Shown piece after piece: positions 34,656 to 45,676 of a DNA stretch of 64,000 nt; position 1 is the stretch's first letter; each line of letters starts with the position of its first letter. A program made the position numbers and the translations under genes. The stretch comes from Anniella stebbinsi. Its lineage: Eukaryota; Chordata; Lepidosauria; Squamata; Anniellidae. The notes beneath the pieces are model-generated. The model worked only from the letters and a program-made list of their open reading frames with translations. It did not search any database and had not been told where the DNA came from. The stretch spans positions 199,130,017 through 199,194,016 of the forward strand of contig JARDYH010000004.1 of the NCBI GenBank assembly GCA_029215795.1, in the 5' to 3' direction.

Positions 34656-34714
34656 GTTCATACAGGTGTAGGGCATCTTTCAGACAACCTGATCCCAAGC
34701 AGTTTAGGGTTTTG

Positions 34715-34945
34715 AATGTAACAAATAGGTAGTCAGTGTACATTGACCAGAATTGGTGTAATATGTTCTGAACATTTAAGCCCCACACAAGTGTTCTGCT
34801 GCTGTATTCTGGACCAACTGAGGTTTCTGAACCATCTTTGAGGAAGTCTCATATAGAGCACATTACAGTAATCCAGCCTGGATATAACCACAACATGTAC
34901 CATTTTGGCAAGATCTGGAGATGGCATACCAAAGAAAATTAGCAA
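34715..34945 (-). pseudogene. L2-group LINE ORF2 fragment
   Basis: The minus-strand frame at 34733-35017 includes VVISRLDYCNVLYMRLPQ, close to the SRLDYCN-LY-GLP motif that precedes the LVQNAAARLVTG block in L2 ORF2, then runs into a degenerate version with a frame break. The same region is seen intact at about 63050-63120. Confidence 0.7.
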
Positions 34946-35115
34946 AAGGCTCATAGAAACATAGAATAGTTGAGCTGTAAGGGGCCCAACCCTCTGTTCA
35001 GTGCTGGAATCCACCATAAAGCATACCTGACAGGTGGCTGTCCAGCTGCATCTTGGATGCCCTTAGTGTGGCAGAGCCCACTACCTCCCTAGGTAATTGG
35101 TTCCATTGTTAGTTC
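34946..35115 (-). repeat. CR1 3' end
   Basis: TCATAGAAACATAGAATAGT at the left is the terminal octamer-type repeat of CR1 read in reverse, followed by GGCCCAACCCTCTGTTCAGT, GGTGGCTGTCCAGCTGCATC and CTACCTCCCTAGGTAATTGG. A well-known CR1 3' UTR. Confidence 0.85.
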
Positions 35116-35500
35116 CTCCTCAACCCCAACTATTGAAACCAATTAAGCTCTCTTCATCCTGAGCCTTGTTTAAGGTTACCGTATGGAGGTTATTTTATTC
35201 AAACAAATGAAAGAAAATATCCCAAATTCCCCCCACCAACTCAAAGGAGATCCCAACCCCAACCCCCAACTATTATGGCATCTCCATCCCCAGCTCAGTC
35301 ATTAGGATGAAGAATTTGCAATATGTCTTCCTCCAGAACTGAGCTCAGTCCTTTGACATGAATTAACCTGGCTTCTTCCTGAGCTATTCATCTGAAAAAG
35401 AAAGGTCTTCGTTGCATGCACTGATCAACTACAGGACTCCAATCTAATTTTACTGGTTATATGTAAACTGCTGCAGGAGCTTTTTTTGGTTGCAGAGCCA

Positions 35501-35540
<40 letters not shown>

Positions 35541-36180
35541 ATCTGTTGTCCTCAAGCTGTATAGAAGAGGGTCCAGCTTGTCATAGAGAAGTGGGAGAAG
35601 CTCCACCTTTACAGATATTAAAATATACCAGCTTTAACCTGGTTGGTATGTTTATATAAATACCACATCCCAGTCTTTTGCTTAATTGGTCTATTTTTTA
35701 TTATTTATTTTTTGGGATGTCCATATTGACTACTCAGGAGTAAGTGGCTTAAGAACTGAAGCTATTGAGAGTGATTATTCACAATTTATAAGGTGTTGCT
35801 CAGTTCTGGTCTCCAGGCTCACCTTGCAGTTTCTTTGAATCACTGTATTACTATCATTCCCATCTCAATAATTGCTTTGCTCAAAGACATAAAATGGAGA
35901 GGAGGATCATATACACTGCCTTGGTCTCCTTCAAGGAAATGGCAGGATATAAATGCAACTAATAAAAATAAATAGAATAAATGATGGACAGATAACAGGA
36001 TAAATGATGGACTCCCAGATAACTTAGTACATGCCCCTTTAAAACTACAGTTACTACAGTACTTCTTTGGTCTAACAAGGGCTTCCCATTATCTTAATTG
36101 CTCAGCTTCTAGATCTTGTAACCAGGATCTTCTGGTTGCCTGTGACTATAGTTACTTCATCCTGCCATTAGTGTTCTGTC
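35116..36180. other. No gene recognised; LINE tail with tetranucleotide repeat
   Basis: 35456-35542 is a LINE tail (ATGTAAACTGCTGCAGGAGC then AGAGCCATTAAATAAATAAA). Elsewhere unassigned. Confidence 0.45.
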
Positions 36181-37095
36181 TAAGGATGGACAAATCTATC
36201 AGTTTTGCTTTCACCAACTTTCAGGTTTTTCTTTAAATTTCAACTTCTTTTTCTCCTGAATATGAAGAACTTTGCAAATTTTAGTAAAGACTTATAAAAA
36301 ATGAACTGAAATGAAATTCTTAACATGTATCAGCCTCCCACATAGCTATTAAAGATGAGGATCCTGCCAGGAAAAAAATCTAAATCTGCACTAACATATT
36401 TGAATACACAGGAATTCAAGCCCAGATCTTTAAGAGCTAAGCACCCATAGGTAGGAATGCTGGAGAAATTCGAGATGGACTAAAACGAGTTCAGATTCTT
36501 AAGAATCCTACCTGTAGAATCTGCGGGGGACTGGCTTCCCCAGACCACACAGAGTCCGCACGCTTCTGGATTGGGTTTTGTTTTGTGTTTTACTATTTTG
36601 AACTTTGCATGAATTCATTCGCAGACAAATATATAAGTTTCTGCTGAGACATATGCAGTGCTGGAAAATATATATGGGCAGAAGTCAAGTGGAATAGGGG
36701 ACAATATTCTAAACGTTACATACTAATAAAAATTATGTAAATTCTTGTGAACTTCCTTACAGAATTATTTTTGAATATTTTTATGCATAATAGAAAAAAA
36801 AATTGAATCCAACTGTGAATGGACACCAGAACGAACAGTACTGCACAAAACACAAAATATACATGGGATGGATTTCACAAAATTCAGACATCCCTACCAA
36901 TAGCTCAAAATGGATGATTCTGTCAGCTTTGGTTTCTCCTGCATTCTAATTTTTATGAACCACCCAGACAGCTTTGGCTCTTGGGCTGTATAGAAGCTCT
37001 TCTTCTTGCAAATATGGAGAGCTTTGTGAATTTTGGTAATTCCTTATGAAAACCGAACTGAAAGAAAATTCTCCCCTATCCCTAGTTCTCTCCTG
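36181..37095. repeat. Unclassified repeat copies with an L2 tail between
   Basis: GCAAATTTTAGTAAAGACTT, ATGAACTGAAATGAAATTCT and CACATCCCTA-like ends recur at 60440-60890 and partly at 18000-18390. A short L2 tail piece (GAACCACCCAGACAGCTTTG) lies at 36955-37000. Family unknown. Confidence 0.4.
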
Positions 37096-37289
37096 AATCA
37101 TTTTGGTGCTTATGATACCATCATCATTCCGTAATCCTCTCATACCTTTCACCGTAAGCAAGTGATCAAACCTCAAGATGCGTTTATCTGATCTACATTT
37201 GGCAATTAAGTTCATTCAATTTGAATAATCCTGCTGATTTCATTTCAGCTGTATTGCTCGTTTACAGGCCACTTGGTTTTAATTCCGAT

Positions 37290-37620
37290 CTATGCTATTC
37301 CTGAATCGCTTGGGCATGTGTTTTTGACATTGGATACTGTTGACTAATGGGTGTGTTTTGCTGAGTTTTCAATTTGTTACTGTCATTATCATCAGAGCAT
37401 ATTGAATTTTGTGACATATGTATCCCAGTAAGGATAGAAAGTCATTGACGTTTAACACAGATCCTAAGAGCGCCTCTTTGACTATTTGCCACTTAAAGAT
37501 CAAATGCCTGCGCTGATGACTTTTAAAATCAATTATAATCTTGCATCAAAAATAATTTGACTGGGAGGATAAACTAAAGTAAAAGGCACCAAAAATGCAC
37601 ACCCTCTGATATCATATGAG
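37290..37620. other. Candidate conserved non-coding element
   Basis: Repeat-free AT-rich block, with TTACTGTCATTATCATCAGA, AAAGTCATTGACGTTTAACA, CACTTAAAGATCAAATGCCT and CAATTATAATCTTGCATC. No open frame. Texture only; conservation not tested. Confidence 0.3.
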
Positions 37621-38040
37621 ATAGGGAAGTATTGGAGTTGCTTAAGTATATTCCAACATTGGCATCTCAAGCGTGGTGCCTGTGAGTCCCAATGTGCCTG
37701 CGGATACCTCCCTTGGCACCTACTAGCCTCTCCAGCACCATCTTAATTTGGGTTCAAAAGAATGTGCTTGTGTTTTAGAGCTCAGTTCCCATCTCTGTAT
37801 TGTACTTAGTTTCTTGGGCAAGTTCCTTTTCTTTTAGTTTTACCAGTTTGACATCTGGGAAATGACTGCTTTGTTGCTGCTCATGGCCACTATGGTAGCC
37901 ATTTTGTGAGTGTGTCCACAGCACTCACTAAACATTCCAAATGTGCTATTAAATCCAAAGAGGTTGGGGACCTGTGTCCCAAAGGCTAGGTTCTCACTTG
38001 TCCCCCTACCTCCATAATCCAGAAAAGTAAATTTAAAATA

Positions 38041-38650
38041 GTGCTGTGCAGGGCATCGGGCTGAATCCCCAAACCGAGGCGAGGCAGGCTGATTCAGCCT
38101 GCCTCGCCTCAGTTCCAAGCCAGTTCTGGGTCAGCCTGATGCCCCCAAAGCTGAACCAGATTGATACCCGAAGCTTTGGGGGCCTCGGGCCACTTTTCAG
38201 TGGCACTGGGCCCTCCCTCCCGCTGTCCCATTGGACTCACCTCCCTCTCCAGGCTCTCCCCACTCACCTGCTGCTGCATCACCATCACCCACCCTCACTG
38301 TCCACCATCGCCATCACCCGCCATCGCCACCATCATCGCCGTGGGCTGCTGTCATCCGCCATTGCCATCCACCGTCTCAATGGCAATGTGGCAGCAGGTG
38401 AGTGGGGAGAGCTGGGAGAGCCGGGAGAGGGAGGTGAGTCCAATGGACTCACCGCTGGCCTTGGTACTGGCTTTCCTGGGTGCCGGCTCTGCAGCTGGCA
38501 CCCAGGGACCTGCAAAGCCGAGTCGCCTGGGGGGGGGGGAATCTCATCTCGGCCCCAGCATCGAAGCAAAGCAGGCTATCCCCGAAGCCCCCCCGAGTTG
38601 AATCGGGGCTGTTTTGGGGGCTCTGAAATGTCCCTCGAGGTGAATTAGGG
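38041..38650. mobile_element. GC-rich palindromic MITE E4
   Basis: Two hairpin systems: CCGAGGCGAGGCAGGCTGAT against ATCAGCCTGCCTCGCCTCAG at the left, and a larger one in which CCATTGGACTCACC...CACTCACCTGCTGC pairs with GCAGCAGGTGAGTG...GGTGAGTCCAATGG. Perfect 5' splice-site consensus CAGGTGAGT or AGGTGAGT occurs on both strands (minus at about 38235 and 38261, plus at about 38396 and 38432). The left part and right edge are not sharply bounded and I found no TSD. The 200- and 146-codon frames here are GC artefacts. Confidence 0.6.
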
Positions 38651-38994
38651 TGTGTGTATATACCCTTAATTTAACTCATATAGTGTTGTACATTTAAACA
38701 CACTTTTACAGCTATGATATATATTGATGTTTTTTTTTTTTAATCCACTCAAAATTTTATCCTTAAAATGCAACCATTCTGAACTGGGCATTTTTTTAAA
38801 TTGTCCAAATGACAAATCTAGTTCAAAGAAAAATAATTGATGGGCAAGTTATAGAAATAGCTTTAAATTTCAGAAATTTATTTCAAGCTATGAACTAGGG
38901 TTGTTCATGGACTGGTTGTGTGCAAGAAGCCTTCACAGTCAAGAATTATCGTAAGAGACTATAATCCTGTTAGGAGTATTTCTGCAGACATCTC
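38651..38994. other. No gene recognised
   Basis: AT-rich, with a T11 run near 38732. Nothing is supported. Confidence 0.45.
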
Positions 38995-39075
38995 TTATCA
39001 ACCCCCTGAAGAAGGCCTTAAAAAAACAACATAGGCCAAAACGCGTAGGGCTTGGAAATAAAGTATCTTAGCATT
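38995..39075 (+). repeat. Possible Penelope-like/hammerhead-type 3' tail
   Basis: CCCTGAAGAAGGCC, a short loop, then GGCCAAAACGCGTAGG and an AATAAA-type tail. CUGAAGA fits the CUGANGA hammerhead core and AGGCC/GGCC can form stem II; the usual GAAA is changed to AAAA. This is also the known end sequence of a vertebrate retroelement type. Whether it is a ribozyme remnant is inference. Confidence 0.4.
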
Positions 39076-39602
39076 CTGTGAACCTACTTCTCTCCTTGTT
39101 TTGCCCTGAGTTGGATGCTCTCCTCCTTTTGGAGGAGAGCATCCATCAGGCTTCTCCCCCCAAAACTATGCTTTCTCATGATGTTGATTTACCACAACTT
39201 GCTCTGAGGTCATCACGGTCTTTCCTCTATCTGATGGTGGTGGTATCAGTTTGGATTGAGCCGGTGGGTATTACTGGAGGTGGAGAGAAGCTCAGGGTAG
39301 ATCCAGGTAAGCACAGGAAGGCTGGGCAGAAGGCAGGGGACTGAATGGACCCTGGCTTTGCAGTTTTTTTGGCCAGATAGCCCATGCTCCCTCCTGCCAC
39401 CTAAAATTACCAAAATAAAGGCAACAAAAAACCATACATAATGATATTTAAATATTAAAGGAATAAAGGAATCCACTCATTATAATTCTGAATCTATAAC
39501 TCATATGCTTGTGGAACATCTACAGTAAAAACTAAGTAGAAGCTCAATACCTAAAGAAAGAGTAAAAATATAATTTATACAGTATATAAAAGAGTGTGTA
39601 AG

Positions 39603-39885
39603 CCTATCTACACTACTGCTTTAAAACAGTGAGCCTATCTACACACGCAGGATAAAACACTTTGAAAATGTTCTGAAAACTGTATATGGAGTGAGTCCTA
39701 GGCCCCAACAGTTCTCAAAACTGTTATAAACCATTTAAAACCATTTAAAAGCAGTAGTGTAGATAGGCTAAGTTTAAAACGGTTTATAACCGTTTTAACA
39801 ACTGTTGGGGCCTAGGACACACTCCATATACAGTTTTCAAAATGTTTTCAAAGTGTTTTATCCTGCATGTGTAGATATGCTCTGT
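39603..39885. mobile_element. Family B MITE pair, one nested in the other
   Basis: The outer copy starts GCCTATCTACACTACTGCTT and resumes at TTTAAAACGGTTTATAAC to end GTGTAGATATGCTC. The inner copy runs from about 39633 (GAGCCTATCTACACACGCAG) to GTGTAGATAGGCT at about 39768. The target word TTTAAAAC is present on both sides of the insert, an 8-bp TSD. Confidence 0.85.
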
Positions 39886-40024
39886 CAGTGTATGTCGTTT
39901 CGTGTGCATGTGTGTATTAGTCAGAAAAAAATATAGGCAGTAGTACTTAGTTGGAATCTGAGCAAAATGTATAGAGCTTCAACACAGCAAATAACAGTTA
40001 TCGTGGTTTTAAATGCTTCTTTAA

Positions 40025-40108
40025 AAAAAGGTTTTGTGAACCACCCAGAGAGCTAAGGCTGTTGGGTGCTATTTAAATGTAATAAATAAAAGAATAAAGA
40101 ATAAATAA
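40025..40108 (+). repeat. CR1/L2-group LINE 3' tail
   Basis: GTTTTGTGAACCACCCAGAG then AGCTAAGGCTGTTGGGTGCT and ATTTAAATGTAATAAATAAA. Only the last 80 bp of the LINE. Confidence 0.7.
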
Positions 40109-40365
40109 TGTGAGCTATGTCTGTGTGCAACTTGTTTGCAGAAGGTGGAGAGAGATCCATCCCATCCCTTTGTCTCTTTCTGATGGCAATGAACTGTTTA
40201 TTTCTGACATTCATATGTTGCCTTCTACCAAGGAGATCAGTACATGGTTCTTGCCCTGCCTAATTTATCCTTATTACAATCTTTTTAAGTAGACTAGGCT
40301 GAGAGACAGCAACTGGACCAAGGTCACCTAGTGAGTTTCATATTTGAGTGAAGATTGGAGCCTTG

Positions 40366-40542
40366 GGGCTCATCTATACCTATGAGCCTTCCAGGAAGGA
40401 GGGGGGAGGAACTCGGGTTTTCCGGCTTCCGTGATCCTTCCCCAGCATCCAAACACTAGCTCGATGTCCCTGAAGGAAAGACGGATGTCTGGCATGTTGC
40501 AGCTTTTCTTTTTTAAGGAGAGCCCAGCAACGGTACATAAAA

Positions 40543-40577
<35 letters not shown>

Positions 40578-40880
40578 ATAGGGAACTTAGCACTGCCATC
40601 CAAGGGATGGTGAAAATGCCGCCCCAACTCACCCCCATGGGCATGGAGCCACCCTGCTTAGCTCTGTGCCTGTTTGAGGACCTGGGAGTCTGCGCCATGC
40701 CAACCACGGTCCTCGGGTTGTCCCAGGACCATGGAAAAAATGGGACATCCGTGGTTGCAGTTGTCCTAGGGAAAGTCTCTGGTCATCCCCGGTTGACCCC
40801 GGGATCCCCTATACATCATTTGGATGCACAGGGATGACTTAGAGACTACCCAGGGACAACTGTGTGGTGTAGACATGGCC
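40366..40880. mobile_element. MITE-like element D with tetranucleotide repeat
   Basis: GGCTCATCTATACC at the left and GGTGTAGACATGGCC at the right are weak inverted ends similar to family B. The interior has CTCGGGTTGTCCCAGGACCA, TCATCCCCGGTTGACCCCGG and CATTTGGATGCACAGGGATG, which recur at 49380-49520. An (AAAT)n of about 45 bp sits at 40536-40580. No coding. Confidence 0.5.
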
Positions 40881-40884
40881 TAGG

Positions 40885-41500
40885 TCCCCCTGGTCTTTGT
40901 CACGTACTCTCAAATTAATACCACACTGCTTATTATTATTGCTTTACTTGTTATCCCTATTTTACAGTTGGGAAGAGGGACTCAAGGCTACACATTGAGC
41001 TCCCAACAGATGTAGGATGTGAATTAGGTCTTCTGTCTCACAATCTGTCTCTCCACTGGACAATTTAAGGTCTTTACCTTAGGAAACAGAGACGGGGTGG
41101 GGGGAACACCCTAGCAACACTAATTTTTAGTCCCAGAAAGATCTCAGAATATAAATATATACTAAACAAATATATAAAACTGTACTTTATGGGCACTTAT
41201 CTTTCATTCATCAATTTACAGATAAGGAAAAAAAATCACATAGGTGACTACTGGTCACACTTCAGCCAAAACATACCATTCAATGTCAGGCTCTTTCTTA
41301 TCACAAATCTCCTTAATTAAAAAGCTTTATTTGGTACAGGGCAAATTAAAACAATATTTTTATTTGGGTTATAGAGATGCACTTAGAAACATATAAAAAT
41401 AGGGATTTAATGGGCACTTAATGGTGTGAGGCTTTAAATTGTACAAATCATAAATTAAAGCTTTCCATAGCCTTTTATGCTTTGGAACCTGAAATACAAT
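40885..41500. other. No gene recognised
   Basis: AT-rich, unassigned DNA without matched repeats. Confidence 0.45.
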
Positions 41501-41713
41501 TTGCATTCATTATGTAAGGCTGATATACTGTACCTTGCTTCCCAATGTCATTCAGCTGGATCATAAACAATTCTCTCCCCCAGTACCTAATGCACTTGCA
41601 TTTTGAAAAGCTTATTTTTCAAGCCTGGTGTCATAATCTTTCTCTAATAGTGGCAGGCTGAATGATTCAAAAGTTCTTCGGGCAGCCCTGGAGTTGACGA
41701 GCCATGCTGATCC

Positions 41714-41860
41714 TTAGCAAGAATCAGCAGCAGACCGATTCTTCCTCTCCTTAATTCTACTCATAATTTCCTGCCGGGCTCTAGGGCTGCAATGTTGAAA
41801 GCATTTTATGAAAGCTCTGGGCAACAAAAAGCAAAACAGCACACCTGTTAAAGAAATAAT
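41714..41860 (-). other. Weak candidate terminal exon
   Basis: On the minus strand a good 3' splice-site context (TTATTTCTTTAACAG, and a second one, TTTGCTTTTTGTTGCCCAG) precedes an open stretch of about 35-43 codons that ends in a TAA at 41714. The encoded tail is basic (RARQEIMSRIKERKNRSAADSC). I recognise no family. The surrounding 41500-41880 is repeat-free, which fits either an exon or conserved non-coding DNA, but chance is quite possible. Confidence 0.15.
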
Positions 41861-42050
41861 GGGGTCTGCTTGCATCAGCTTAGCTGTAGGTGTCCAATTT
41901 TCCATTTGAGGCAGTCTGATAAAAATAATAATAATCTGCAAATGATACTTAAAGGGGAAGAGAGAATTATTCCATCCTATGAAAATTATGGTATATCTTT
42001 TTGTTTCCAGGGTTTCATAGTATTTCTTCTTCATTCTTGGAGAGGGAAGG

Positions 42051-42242
42051 GCCATACATAGCTCAGTGGCACAGCACATGTACTGCTTACAAAACGTCCC
42101 ATGTTTAATCTCTGGCATCTCCAAGTAGGATGTGTGGGGAGGACTCCTGTTTAAAACTCTGGAGAAACACTGGTTGTAGACAGTGCTGAGCTAGATGGAA
42201 CCAGGGTCTGACTTCATAAAAGGCCCACTTCCTGTGGATACA
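42051..42242 (+). repeat. tRNA-derived SINE, second type
   Basis: A perfect A-box TAGCTCAGTGG at 42059-42069 and a decayed B-box near 42102-42112, then CTGGCATCTCCAAGTAGGAT and the tail CTGAGCTAGATGGAACCAGG plus TCTGACTTCATAAAAGGC. This differs from the SINE at 4366 and 57405. Confidence 0.75.
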
Positions 42243-42284
42243 GGAAGCCTGCTTATGGACTTCCCAGAGGCCTTGGGTTGAACA

Positions 42285-42639
42285 CTGTCAGGGCCATGGT
42301 TAAGGGGAGGCATGGTCAGGCACTTCTCAAGGGCCCATGACTCAGCAGGAGGCCACTTGCTCTTCAACACTGCAGTTAGTTTGTTCCTCTACATCTTGCT
42401 CTGGCCAGACAACAGTATTGGTCAGAAGGAGGATCAGTAGATGCCACTGCCTACTTGCTCACTGGCTCTCTCTGTTTGTCAAGCAAGCAAGCAGAAGCAA
42501 TGACAAGGAAGAGAATGAGGAGCAATAGCAACCGGTGACAATAGGAGTGAGAAGGTAGACTCAATGGAAGAGGGGACCTAGTGAGGGGGTCTTGCCCAAG
42601 GGTCCTCAAAATCCTGGAGCTGGCACTGATTACTGAGGG
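42285..42639. repeat. Unclassified interspersed repeat, copy 1
   Basis: Shares with 48000-48362 the words AGGAGGATCAGTAGATGCC / GAGCAATAGATGCC, TTGCTCACTGGCTCTCT, TTGTCAAGCAA, GAGGAGCAATAGCA and GTCTTGCCCAAGGG. About 350 bp; class unknown. Confidence 0.6.
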
Positions 42640-42770
42640 GCACAATCTACACTACTGCTTTAAATTGATTTATAACAGTACTGCCAACTGTTGGGGGCCG
42701 TGACACACATATACACTTTTCAAACCGTTTTCAAAGTTCTATATCCCGCTTGGTGTAGATCTGGCCTGGG
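42640..42770. mobile_element. Family B MITE
   Basis: GGGCACAATCTACACTACTG ... CTTGGTGTAGATCTGGCC with TTGGGGGCCGTGACACAC. It directly follows the unclassified repeat. Confidence 0.78.
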
Positions 42771-42830
42771 ACTACATGGACCTTGGGTCTGATCTAAGAG
42801 GGCTTTTCCTATGTTCTCATGTCCTTCTGC
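42771..42830 (+). repeat. CR1 3' terminus
   Basis: GACCTTGGGTCTGATCTAAG then TTCCTATGTTCTCATGTCC: the final CR1 bases, in plus orientation. Confidence 0.6.
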
Positions 42831-43244
42831 AGTTTAGAATGTTAAACAAGATTCTCAACACAAACGGTCAGCGTTAAGCACACTGAACACTAAAAGCCAG
42901 CTTGTTGTAGCTGTATGCCCCTCCCACCTTTCAAGTCAATATTTCACTCTTGATTGTTTAAAAAAATATTTCTAATTACCTGCCAAGGCAGATCCTGTGT
43001 ACATATTTGTGCTGATGCTCCTTCATATTAACCCCTTACTTGAAAAGAAACTCTTAGGGACTATATGACTAGACCACTGCCCAAGCAGCCTTTTGTTCAG
43101 TGAGTTGTTGTTGTCGACACCATCATCATCAGAAAAAATATATCTGACCCTTCCATTGACAAAGTACCATTTAAGATAGCATACGTCATTTTAAAATCAA
43201 AACACCAACAATAGTCCATAAAAAATATCAACAACAATTAAAAA

Positions 43245-43697
43245 CTGAGGCCAAATCTACACCAAGCAGGATACAGCGGTATGAAAGTGGTATATAACAG
43301 GCAGTAGCCACACCAAGCTGGATATAGCGGTATATAGTATGTGTCAATGGGCCCCAACAGTTGTTAGTGCACTTCAATACCACTATAAAGCAGTATGTTG
43401 TTGCTGTTGTTATTAATAATATTAATATCCCGCCTTTTTCCCAAGACTGGGACTCAAGACGGCTCACACATTCAAACATTTGGGGTTAAAAACAGTTTGA
43501 GATATGCACAAATTAAAAATATAATTAAACATAGTACAATATTAAAATATTTAAAACATTTTTAAAAAACTTTAATACAAATAATTTAAAAAAATCCAAG
43601 ATACAAACAACACATCAACAGAGGTCCAAACCGTGGCTCTTGCTTTTTATATACCACTTTCATACCGCTATAGACTGTTTGGTGTACATCTGGCCTA
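43245..43697. mobile_element. Family B MITE split by an L2 tail
   Basis: Left part 43245-43397 (GGCCAAATCTACACCAAGCA ... CCACTATAAAGCAGTA), right part about 43645-43697 (TATACCACTTTCATACCGCT ... GGTGTACATCTGGCC). The left part has an internal tandem re-start (GCAGTAGCCACACCAAGCTG). Between them at 43399-43644 lies a minus-strand LINE 3' UTR (TTATTAATAATATTAATATC, CCGCCTTTTTCCCAAGACTG). Confidence 0.78.
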
Positions 43698-45174
43698 AGA
43701 CAGCTGAAGCTGAAAGAAACCATTGTAAAACACACACATGCACACACAAGATCATCCTGCAAAGCTGACTGTTTTTTATAACCCTTTTATTTGGTTGGTG
43801 TCGTCCATCTGTATCAAGAACATTTTCTTGATTCCAGATGTGGAATTATTTGGGGGAGACGGGGGGGTTGAATTTCTAGACAGTTTCCCACCATAGCTGG
43901 TGCTGTGATATAGATGAAGAGCAAAGTGAAACCAACCTATAATTCCCGTGGGACAATGTGATAATATGAATATGCCTGTGGCACCATCTATGACTTGGGA
44001 GAGAACTCTTGGAAAATGGAGAATGTTTTTCTCAATGTTTGCTGAGAAAAAGTGTAAATATTGATGATGTGGGTTGGGGAGGGAAAGGGGCAAGAGAATT
44101 TCATTTCCAACAGCAAATTGACTCATCCATTAACCCAAAAATATTACTTTTACTACTATTCATAAATAAAAAGTCTAAATATGTACACACGCTCTGTTTT
44201 TGTAATCATGAAGGGTAACATCATACATCACAATTCCATACACAGAGTTTGATCTGCACATATTGTCTGCCTGATCCAGGTATACTGGCAGTCAAATGCT
44301 CACGCTCCACTTTTTTCCTAATATGAACGAAATGTTAGCCCCTTATACTTCATTAAGATTCATCGCCATGGAGGAAATTGTGTGTGTGATTGAAGACCAC
44401 TTGATGCTTTACAAGGAGCCCAAAGACCCACCTTCAATAAGCAACAAAAGGGTAGAGAAGAAAGTCCCTGTTCTCTTTTCTGTCCAGGAATGAAACGAAG
44501 CCCGGGGAGGGGGGGATGCATAGGACCCAAGCTGTTGTGAATTATTCATTGGTATCTAGATCGACTGTGGAGGATCATGCCAATTTATACATCATGCTCC
44601 AGAGATTTAAGTGAAGGGGGTCAAATAATATCTCTCTGTAAGATAACGCTGTACAAAGGTTTTACATCAATAAAGCCACAAACTTGCCACCATGGAGGGA
44701 TATATAAAATATTTATTCAGTTATTCAGGTGAATTGTTCTGCTTGGTTTTTTAAGAACTAATGCTCTGCAACCCAAATTGTGGATGGTTATTTCAAATGA
44801 ATATGTGAATTCATGACCTCTCCAGCTCTGACCTATCTGCACTTTTAATCCCTACCCGTTCTCTTTCTTTCCTGCACAGGATTAAACTAGATGTGACATA
44901 AATCAATGCCTTTGGAACCTGGGACTGGAATTCTTCTGGTGGAGAGGAGGAGCTGTTCTGGATTGTTTAACCCTTTCTCTGTGCCATTTTCCCCCTGGAA
45001 ATGGCTGCTTGCTGCAAATACTTGCTGCAAATAGTAATGGTGGAGGGTCAGCAGCCTGCTCCCATGTAGAACAGTCCCAATCCGGATTGGGGGCCTTGGA
45101 AACTGCTGCGGGTTTAAAACAAGAGTACAGATGGGTGAATGAGCAATGCATTTGTGATTCCTGCTCACATTTGC
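43698..45174. other. No gene recognised
   Basis: Frames of up to 116 codons but no recognised family. A GC-mixed region with no repeat matched in the window. Confidence 0.4.
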
Positions 45175-45415
45175 GCCAATTGAGCAGTGATTGAATGGGA
45201 GATTTGCACACATCTCTCCAAAACTGTGTAGATTTCCTCCATAGAGTAAGACAAGACTGATTGAGTCTACAGCAGAAATGTGCGCAAATCTAACTGGGAA
45301 TTGGAATGAAACAAATGCAGACACGTGCTTGCTCTCATGCTCATGTTTGGTGCTTCAAACAGGCCATGCTTGCATGTTTTGTGAGCAAAACCAACATTCT
45401 CATACATCACTAAAT
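45175..45415. repeat. Unclassified interspersed repeat, copy 2
   Basis: Counterpart of 115-540: GGGAGATTTGCACACATCTC, CAGAAATGTGCGCAAATCTA and TTGTGAGCAAAACCAACATT, ending CTCATACATC. Confidence 0.4.
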
Positions 45416-45676
45416 AAGAATAGGAGAATTCTAGTCACAGCAAGAGAACCTATTCAGACCTCCTCCGCAAGAAGAACCAGGGCCGGGGCAAGAGCAGAAC
45501 TGCACCACTGCTCCCACCTGCTCAATGTACATGTCTTCAATGCAATACTTCTACTCATAAACTGCTATATGTGTGTAAGTGAGTGACATGATTGGGCTCC
45601 CAATCATATAGAGCACCTCCCACATGCAGCTGCCGATTATTAAGTGCTGTAAATGATTTGTAGGCATCATTTTTAT

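Noticed and set aside
38046..38648. 200-codon open frame, the longest in the window
   Set aside because: Frame lies wholly within palindromic GC-rich MITE E4; His/Pro/Ser-rich from CACCATC-type repeats.
42059..42112. A tRNA gene
   Set aside because: A-box is perfect but the B-box and acceptor stem are decayed and a SINE tail follows.
44887..45324. 145-codon open frame on the minus strand
   Set aside because: Overlaps the unclassified repeat at 45175-45415 and has no recognised family.
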